DNA of 6,562 nucleotides from Methanobacteriota archaeon. Its GTDB lineage: Archaea; Thermoplasmatota; Poseidoniia; Poseidoniales; Thalassarchaeaceae. Position 1 is the first letter of the stretch; each line of letters starts with the position of its first letter. The stretch lies in assembly GCA_002727275.1 (NCBI GenBank), contig PBWO01000024.1, positions 1-6,562 on the forward strand. Reading direction: 5' to 3'. Positions 1 to 4,360 of the stretch are shown here, in pieces. The notes beneath the pieces are model-generated. The model was not told where the DNA came from, did not search any database, and saw only the letters and a list, made by a program, of their open reading frames with translations. Made by a program: the position numbers and the translations under genes.

Positions 1-98
1 GTTACAAGCTCCGCAAGCTCATGTGATATCCAGGCTACACTATGGGTCCAGCGCGTTTTCGACCGGCGACTTCTGTATAACCCCGACGGTGATTTAAA
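1..98. other. Left-edge stretch with no assignable gene
   Basis: No complete gene is visible. No tRNA arm pattern was seen by eye. Three readings run off the left edge without a stop. Plus frame 1 is open from the edge to a TGA at 184-186, plus frame 2 is open to a TAA at 95-97, and one minus frame is open for 32 codons directly after the TGA of the neighbouring small gene. None has a visible start, and open runs this short are expected by chance. The plus frame ending at 95-97 would give a tail-to-tail junction with the small gene at 99, which matches the style of the other junctions here, but nothing in its residues is recognisable. A 7-bp direct repeat, CAAGCTC, lies at 5-11 and 14-20. Confidence 0.4.
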
Positions 99-102
99 TC
101 AC
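89..102. repeat. Perfect 14-bp palindrome GTGATTTAAATCAC
   Basis: The sequence reads identically on both strands and covers the TGA stop codon (99-101, minus strand) of the small gene at 99-452. The AT-rich core ATTTAAAT could serve as an archaeal TATA-like element for a gene to the left, as a binding site for a dimeric regulator, or as part of a transcript end. No start codon in a usable frame follows it inside the window, so its role is open. Confidence 0.45.
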
Positions 103-452
103 ATCGAAAGAGGGAGTACGGTCTTCCATCGTGGTTCTGCTAGTTTCTTTGAATTGGGGCCTATCCTCGTGTTCTTGGTCTTGTGAGTCAGCACTCCATG
201 CATGCCTTCTACAGAGAATTTGACGCGTAGTTCGAGCAGTCGGTCTCGCTCTGCGGTGGTCATCTGCTCTGAGTCGAGTTCGACGGATGATGCAGATACT
301 TCGTCGCCCTCGTTGTGTAGGCTGAGAGTGCTACCATCGATTGCTGCCCTGGGTGAGAAATCGTAGTCCTTCGGGTCATTCATGCGAACTTCTGCGTCGA
401 CAATTAGCCGGTCTCTGATTGAGACCTTGGTAATCTCAATTGACCTGACCAT
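99..452 (-). CDS. Small hypothetical protein, 117 aa
   Basis: I do not recognise this protein. It starts at ATG 450-452 and ends at TGA 99-101. The N-terminal half alternates hydrophobic and charged residues as in beta strands (about residues 3-9 and 14-24). An acidic middle (about 49-70) and a likely helix around residues 63-78 (AERDRLLELRVKF) follow. The last 30 residues are basic and probably disordered. There is no signal peptide, membrane segment or cysteine. It lies 52 bp downstream of the PKD lipoprotein gene on the same strand, so co-transcription is possible, although two small inverted repeats sit in and beside the gap. No Shine-Dalgarno sequence precedes the ATG. A plus-strand reading overlaps its 5' part, but that reading has poorer protein character. 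A real gene is likely because the amphipathic pattern is sustained; the C-terminal third is less convincing. Confidence 0.6.
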   Translation of the reverse strand: MVRSIEITKVSIRDRLIVDAEVRMNDPKDYDFSPRAAIDGSTLSLHNEGDEVSASSVELDSEQMTTAERDRLLELRVKFSVEGMHGVLTHKTKNTRIGPNSKKLAEPRWKTVLPLSM

Positions 453-481
453 GTATCGGCATCGGAGCCGAGTTCAAAGCC

Positions 482-495
482 CTTCGCACGCGAAG
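482..495. repeat. Inverted repeat CTTCGC-AC-GCGAAG between the lipoprotein and small genes
   Basis: A perfect 6-bp inverted repeat with a 2-nt centre lies 9 bp beyond the lipoprotein stop codon (505-507, minus strand). In RNA it could fold with a 4-nt loop and a 5-bp stem. No T-run follows on either strand, so it is not a convincing terminator; it could be a processing or stability hairpin between two co-transcribed genes. Confidence 0.4.
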
Positions 496-499
496 AAGA

Positions 500-512
500 G
501 TGTCTCAGACAC
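500..512. repeat. Inverted repeat GTGTCT-C-AGACAC over the lipoprotein stop codon
   Basis: A 6-bp inverted repeat around a single central base covers the TGA of the lipoprotein gene. It can form a 5-bp stem with a 3-nt loop in the transcript. It is only 4 bp from the repeat at 482-495, so the pair may form two adjacent hairpins at the end of the lipoprotein message. This is inferred from base pairing only. Confidence 0.35.
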
Positions 513-1674
513 CTATCTCACTAACTCTGGGTATCAGAATCACGAATTCGACAATCAGTTCCCAATCATTTCCTTGATCAGGGTCGACGTCGTCCACAGG
601 AAGATCTGGGTCGCACTGATCTGCAGTTATTGTCCAGTACCAAGTGCCCTGACCGAATCTCTCGCCGGGCTCGTTCAGCAATGCCTCAACCAAACCCTCT
701 GATGAATCTGCAGTGATGGTGTAGTCGCTTTCAGGAATTGAATTCATGTCTAATCTGTCGATACTGGCACTGGCATTCTCAGTGATATTATCGTGCGTGG
801 TTGAGTCGAAGGTACTCCATCCAGTCTCAGGAATGTTCAATGAAAGTGTGAAGTTGTCTTCAGGCCACATGATAGGTAACAAATCGCGGGCAAGAGTTAG
901 GGTTGCATTGACCTGAATAATTCGCGCTCCTTCTCCCGGTTCGTGTTCGAGTTCGATGCTCTGTCCTTGCTCCAGATATCCCGACCATACGAATTCCAAG
1001 TGCTGCTCCTCCCAGACCACCATGAATGTTCTAGAAATTACCATCAGACTCCATGTCTGAGTATTCATGGCCCCCTTGTCGTCGATTACAGATACTGATC
1101 CGGTCCTGTTGCCTGAAGAATCGTAGACCAAATCCACGAAAGCTGATGATGACTCTGCATCATTGGTCTTATCTCCGTCTCCATCCGAGTCCACGCCGTG
1201 ATCGAAATCCCACAGGAACTCGATTGTTGCCCCCTCTGGATCAGTTGAGGAGCTGGCATCTAGTCTTGCTGACTCTCCCGCTCTCACGAAGGTTGGCATC
1301 TCAAGGACAATAGTAGGAGGGGAGTTGACAAAAATACTGACTGAGGCCCTGTCAACCTCCCCGTTGTCGTTGACAACAGTGACTTCTACTTCGTAGGTTC
1401 CTGCCGAATTAAAGGTGTGACTGACGATGCCTTGTTTGGTTGTTCTACTCTCACCATCTCCGAATTCCCACCTGTACTCATCAATGTATGTTGGATCGGG
1501 GGATGACGATTCCCTCGCGTCGAAATTGACGGCCTCACCAACGTTGATTTCTTGTAAGTCTGCGCTGACTCGAGCGTTTGGAGTTGTTGAGCTGAGTCCG
1601 GAGCATCCGACAAGGCTAGCCGAGAGCATCATCACGACAAGTGCGATAGGGGAGCACCTCCGGCTAGAAGTCAT
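505..1674 (-). CDS. PKD-domain lipoprotein, secreted, 389 aa
   Basis: This is a predicted cell-surface lipoprotein. I chose the ATG at 1672-1674 because a strong Shine-Dalgarno sequence (AAGGAGGTC, 1679-1687) sits 5 nt upstream and because this start gives a proper signal peptide: SRR, a hydrophobic stretch (residues 9-22), then the lipobox LVGC with Cys24 as lipid anchor. An in-frame ATG at 1747-1749 would add 25 residues and bury the signal. PKD domain 1 spans about residues 35-117 (WEFGDG at 69-74, then HTFNSAGTYEVEVTV). PKD domain 2 spans about 118-214 (LWDFDHG) and contains an Asp-rich loop, DSDGDGD at 162-168, that resembles a calcium-binding DxDxDG site. Residues about 215-389 look beta-rich and match no family I can name. 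There are five N-glycosylation sequons (N189, N256, N274, N296, N300). PKD domains usually mediate adhesion or protein contacts; no catalytic domain is visible. The partner or ligand is unknown. Confidence 0.85.
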   Translation of the reverse strand: MTSSRRCSPIALVVMMLSASLVGCSGLSSTTPNARVSADLQEINVGEAVNFDARESSSPDPTYIDEYRWEFGDGESRTTKQGIVSHTFNSAGTYEVEVTVVNDNGEVDRASVSIFVNSPPTIVLEMPTFVRAGESARLDASSSTDPEGATIEFLWDFDHGVDSDGDGDKTNDAESSSAFVDLVYDSSGNRTGSVSVIDDKGAMNTQTWSLMVISRTFMVVWEEQHLEFVWSGYLEQGQSIELEHEPGEGARIIQVNATLTLARDLLPIMWPEDNFTLSLNIPETGWSTFDSTTHDNITENASASIDRLDMNSIPESDYTITADSSEGLVEALLNEPGERFGQGTWYWTITADQCDPDLPVDDVDPDQGNDWELIVEFVILIPRVSEIGV

Positions 1675-1678
1675 AGTT

Positions 1679-1687
1679 GACCTCCTT
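1679..1687 (-). promoter_or_regulatory. Shine-Dalgarno sequence of the lipoprotein gene
   Basis: On the minus strand this reads AAGGAGGTC, a near-perfect match to the 16S anti-Shine-Dalgarno sequence. The GGAGGT core ends 5 nt before the ATG at 1672-1674. It decides the start codon in favour of the shorter, signal-peptide-bearing reading. Confidence 0.8.
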
Positions 1688-1763
1688 AACTGCCCCCTCA
1701 TAGGGCTGTTGCAGGACAAGTAGGTTGGCCGATGATTACGATAGTTCATGGACGGCGGCGGTG

Positions 1764-1771
1764 AAGAGGAG
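1764..1771 (+). promoter_or_regulatory. Probable Shine-Dalgarno sequence of the exonuclease gene
   Basis: The purine-rich AAGAGGAG lies just before the ATG at 1774. Using its GAGG (1766-1769) the spacer is 4 nt, which is short but workable. It supports the start at 1774, from which the conserved Exo I motif begins 14 residues in. Confidence 0.5.
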
Positions 1772-1773
1772 TC

Positions 1774-2352
1774 ATGTCAGATGCCTTGCTTGCAGGTTAT
1801 CGAGTTCTCGGGTTTGATCTTGAGACAACTGGGTTCGATCACAGGAAGGATAGGATCGTCCAATTCGCCCTAGTGGGTAGTGATACTGATGGCAGTCATA
1901 TCAATCTCCAATCTCTTGTAGACCCTAGGGGGAAGATACCACCTGAAACAACCAGAGTTCATGGGATTACCAACGATGATGTCAGAGGAATGGGTGATTT
2001 TTCTCAGCACGCAAATGAGATTAGTTCTATGATTGAGGATTCAATCATTGTAGGGCATAATGTGCTGCAATTCGATTGGCGTTTCCTAGAAGTGGAGTGT
2101 GTGCGTTCTGGTATGGAGGCCCCAGTTCCAAGAGGAATCATCGACACCTTGGTCTTGGCCCGCAGACTAAGGATTCCCGGCAGACATACTCTGGGTCACC
2201 TATGTGCTCGGTTCGGTATCGAGATGACTAGGAGCCATCAGGCCGATGCTGATGCCGGAGCGACTCTGTTGCTGCTTTGGAAGATGATGCAAGCATATCC
2301 GGACAAGTTCTCTGGAAGTATCGATGATGTGCTAGACTCATTTTCGAATTGA
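1774..2352 (+). CDS. DnaQ-like 3'-5' exonuclease, DEDDh family, 192 aa
   Basis: This is a single-domain exonuclease of the RNase T/DnaQ superfamily, expected to remove nucleotides from 3' ends with two metal ions. All catalytic residues are visible. Exo I is FDLETTG (Asp15, Glu17). Exo II is GHNVLQFDWRFL (Asp101). Exo III is HQADAD in the form HxAxxD (His155, Asp160), which puts it in the DEDDh subgroup. The IDT at 123-125 and the VHGIT at 62-66 are also typical of DnaQ/PolC-type proofreading domains. The length is normal for a stand-alone domain, and there is no helicase, BRCT or polymerase part. It could proofread for a polymerase or act in repair or RNA turnover; the sequence does not decide this. 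Its 3' end overlaps the RecB-like nuclease gene on the other strand by 15 bp. Family assignment is firm, substrate is not. Confidence 0.9.
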   Translation: MSDALLAGYRVLGFDLETTGFDHRKDRIVQFALVGSDTDGSHINLQSLVDPRGKIPPETTRVHGITNDDVRGMGDFSQHANEISSMIEDSIIVGHNVLQFDWRFLEVECVRSGMEAPVPRGIIDTLVLARRLRIPGRHTLGHLCARFGIEMTRSHQADADAGATLLLLWKMMQAYPDKFSGSIDDVLDSFSN

Positions 2353-3492
2353 TTTCAGTAGTGGTGACCAGGGCAATACCTCGCACCAATCTCCCAAGTG
2401 AAATATCTTGCCATCTACTCTAGCACTGCCGAGGAAGACTGGTCCCTCATATCCAGAATCTATCAATTCCTGCATCTGAGTCAGAGCTTGGTCTCTCAAT
2501 ATGGCACCAAAACGGTGGTCAGATGCTGCCAACTCTCCGTCGTCTCCAACCGGCGGCATGCGCTGAAACAGCGCTGCTCCTGATTCTGGGTCGAATCTGA
2601 TGATGCTGACGACTTCGTCTCTGAACATCGCTCCGGGAGGAAGTAGGCCGTCTCTTCTAGCAACCCACCATGAAGGGCACCATGCCTTCCATTCACAGAA
2701 ACCACATTGCATCTCTCCAGGGGTTGAGTTCAGAGGTGTTGTAGTGGGCCTCATCCCTTCCCAGGCCTCAAGCGCCTCTGCAAGAACCGAAGGACCGTCG
2801 GCGCGGTGAACGGTCTGATTGGATGAATACCAACCCTCAGCGTGAACTGGTGGATGGTCGGGGTTATTTTCCTTCAGTAAATCACGGTAGAAACGCAACT
2901 GTCGGCTAACCTTCTCATTGAGCTTCTGTTTGGGAGGATTGCCGGTTTTCAGATCGGCTACAATCCAACCCTTTGAGACTCCATTCTCGTCCAAGTCTGC
3001 TACCAGCAGATCGAGTCTTCCCATGAGTCTACCATCCTCGGATTTCAGAGTACCCTCATTGGCGAGTACTATACTCTGAACTGTTCTCCACTGTTCTACT
3101 GTCACCTCGGATAGTGCTACCTTGCCGATATTGGATTTGGAGAATAGAATGTTGAGTGCTCCAACAAGGCCATCGTGGGCCTTGGTAATCATCTCATCCT
3201 TCCATCTAGGATGTCGGGGCGTGGCTAGAAATTCATCTCTCTCGGCGGACCAGTGACGGTCTAGTACGGCCTTTGCAGTTGGTGGTAGCCAGTCTGATTC
3301 TTCTGCTTCTTTTCCTGATAGGTCAAGGTTGCATAAATCCTCGACAGAATTGTGCACTGCTGTCCCCATAGCGGCTGGCATACTGGCCTTTCTCGGTAGT
3401 CTCTGGCGCGAAAGCCAGTACTTCCGGGGGCAATCCTCGTAGCGATTCCAGGAAGACGGAGACAGTTGGTGAGCGGTGAAACCCTCGTCCAT
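2338..3492 (-). CDS. PD-(D/E)XK nuclease, RecB/AddB-like, with predicted 4Fe-4S site
   Basis: This is a predicted DNA nuclease of the PDDEXK_1 (RecB/AddB/Cas4-like) family. The frame is open to ATG 3538-3540 (400 aa). I prefer the ATG at 3490-3492 (384 aa), because the family N-terminus LSPSSWNRYEDCPRKYWL begins shortly after it and the extra 16 residues look foreign; neither start has a good ribosome binding site. In 400-aa numbering the motifs are Cys37, His63 in MGTAVHNSVEDL, Asp177 in GRLDLLVAD, Asp196 and Lys198 in VADLKTG, and QLRFYRDLL (Gln214, Tyr218), which together form the full nuclease core. Cys37 with Cys279, Cys282 and Cys288 (CGFCEWKAWC) matches the iron-sulphur staple of AddB and Cas4. 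About 110 further residues follow the last cysteine and are unassigned. No helicase motifs are present, so it is not a complete RecB or AddB. The role is probably DNA end processing or repair; no cas genes are nearby. Confidence 0.87.
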   Translation of the reverse strand: MDEGFTAHQLSPSSWNRYEDCPRKYWLSRQRLPRKASMPAAMGTAVHNSVEDLCNLDLSGKEAEESDWLPPTAKAVLDRHWSAERDEFLATPRHPRWKDEMITKAHDGLVGALNILFSKSNIGKVALSEVTVEQWRTVQSIVLANEGTLKSEDGRLMGRLDLLVADLDENGVSKGWIVADLKTGNPPKQKLNEKVSRQLRFYRDLLKENNPDHPPVHAEGWYSSNQTVHRADGPSVLAEALEAWEGMRPTTTPLNSTPGEMQCGFCEWKAWCPSWWVARRDGLLPPGAMFRDEVVSIIRFDPESGAALFQRMPPVGDDGELAASDHRFGAILRDQALTQMQELIDSGYEGPVFLGSARVDGKIFHLGDWCEVLPWSPLLKSIRK

Positions 3493-3559
3493 TCCATGCA
3501 CCCTGATGGAGTCACCGAGAGTGACAACGATTAACATCATCGTCTAACCATTCAATCTC
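3493..3559. promoter_or_regulatory. Short divergent promoter region, nuclease gene / PAC2 gene
   Basis: If the nuclease starts at 3492, this 67-bp gap holds both promoters; if it starts at 3540, only 19 bp remain. The AT-richest element is GATTAACA around 3529-3536, centred about 27 bp before the PAC2 ATG. That is where a TATA box would lie for a leaderless transcript. No Shine-Dalgarno sequence precedes either start. The match to consensus is weak. Confidence 0.35.
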
Positions 3560-4360
3560 ATGGTAGACGCCCCCAAGGTGGAAGTAGATGCCGGATTGAA
3601 TGCCAGCGGAGCTCTGGTAATCAGTTGCTTCCCTTCAATTGGTTTCGTGAGTAGCATCGTGGCTCACTATCTTGTTGACAAGTTAGAGTTGGAGTTAGTA
3701 GGAGGTGTCAGGCATTCCAAGTTGCCCCCTGTTTGCCTAGTGCAGGACGGTAAGCCCTTACCGCCAATGAGATTCTACTCAGGCGAACCGGTCTGCAACA
3801 TGGAGAGGTGTGACAAGGTCATCCTGATTGCATCTGAGATTCAAGTCACGCCTGAACTGAATCTACCATTGGCTGACACGCTTCTCGACTGGTGTACTGA
3901 AGGAGGGGTTGGCGCAACTCTGCTAATTGACTCGTATGCAGAAGGAATAGGCCAGCAGCACTCCATATTCGATGACGATCAGACTAATGAGACAATATTG
4001 GGAATAGGTTCTACAGATACATCACACAAGACCCTTGAGGGTTTGGGGATTCCACTTTTGAAGCAAGGAGTTGTTGGAGGAATTACTGGTGTGATGATGG
4101 GAGAGAGTCGACGCAGAGGAGTCGATGTGATGGCCATTCTCGCTGAGTCAGACGGTACAATCGGAGGTGGGCTCCCCGATGCTAGAGCCGCGGCCCGTAT
4201 CATCGAGTGTTTGAACGACTTGATTCCTGCTGTTCATCTCGACCCTGGGCCTTTGCTTGAGGAGGCTCAGAGAATCGAAGGAGAGATTCGTGAGATGATG
4301 GCAGTTCACCTCAACCCTCCTGCTGACAGTGGGGACTCACTGGGCTCGATGTATGGTTAG
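3560..4360 (+). CDS. PAC2-family protein, probable proteasome assembly chaperone/activator, 266 aa
   Basis: The protein belongs to the PAC2 family (archaeal relatives of proteasome assembly chaperone PAC2, including PbaA/PbaB). The diagnostic N-terminal segment is present as ISCFPSIGFVSSIVAHYLVD (residues 21-40). Other family traits are CDKVILIASE (84-93), LLIDSYAEGIG (121-131), and the glycine-rich GVVGGITGVMM (170-180) followed by DVMAILAES (189-197). A helical segment rich in Glu (232-247) leads to a flexible Pro/Gly/Ser tail. The protein ends in Met264-Tyr265-Gly266, which fits the HbYX C-terminal motif that inserts into pockets of the 20S proteasome alpha ring. It acts in the cytoplasm and has no signal peptide. 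The start lacks a ribosome binding site and may be leaderless. Its stop overlaps the ligA stop on the other strand by 4 bp. Family is firm; proteasome binding is inferred from family and C-terminus. Confidence 0.85.
   Translation: MVDAPKVEVDAGLNASGALVISCFPSIGFVSSIVAHYLVDKLELELVGGVRHSKLPPVCLVQDGKPLPPMRFYSGEPVCNMERCDKVILIASEIQVTPELNLPLADTLLDWCTEGGVGATLLIDSYAEGIGQQHSIFDDDQTNETILGIGSTDTSHKTLEGLGIPLLKQGVVGGITGVMMGESRRRGVDVMAILAESDGTIGGGLPDARAAARIIECLNDLIPAVHLDPGPLLEEAQRIEGEIREMMAVHLNPPADSGDSLGSMYG

Larger units (their letters stand above)
1675..1773. promoter_or_regulatory. Divergent promoter region, lipoprotein gene / exonuclease gene
   Basis: This 99-bp gap separates two divergent starts and must hold both promoters. 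The only AT-richer patch is around 1733-1745 (GATTACGATAG), about 30-40 bp before the exonuclease ATG and about 60-70 bp before the lipoprotein ATG. That spacing would allow a TATA-like element for either gene, but the match to the archaeal TATA consensus is weak. Both genes here have purine-rich ribosome binding sites, which implies leadered transcripts. Confidence 0.45.

Noticed and set aside
1..186. Plus frame 1 open from the left edge to a TGA at 184-186, possibly a gene end
   Set aside because: It would overlap the small minus-strand gene by 88 bp, and its translation shows no recognisable family. Sixty codons without a stop is weak evidence when antisense to a coding region.
382..702. 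Plus-strand open frame of 106 codons across the small gene and the lipoprotein 3' end
   Set aside because: It is antisense to a gene with clear protein character, has no recognisable motif and no ribosome binding site.
1675..1749. Longer lipoprotein start at ATG 1747-1749
   Set aside because: The shorter start has a near-perfect Shine-Dalgarno sequence and produces a normal signal peptide with lipobox; the longer one hides the signal behind 25 unlikely residues.
1774..2352. PIP box at the exonuclease C-terminus (ending DDVLDSFSN)
   Set aside because: There is no glutamine at position 1 and the aromatic is not placed as in the motif.
2338..3540. Cas4 identity for the Fe-S PD-(D/E)XK nuclease
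   Set aside because: The cysteine arrangement is shared by AddB, Dna2 and other nucleases. The protein is about twice the usual Cas4 length, and there are no CRISPR repeats or cas genes in the window.
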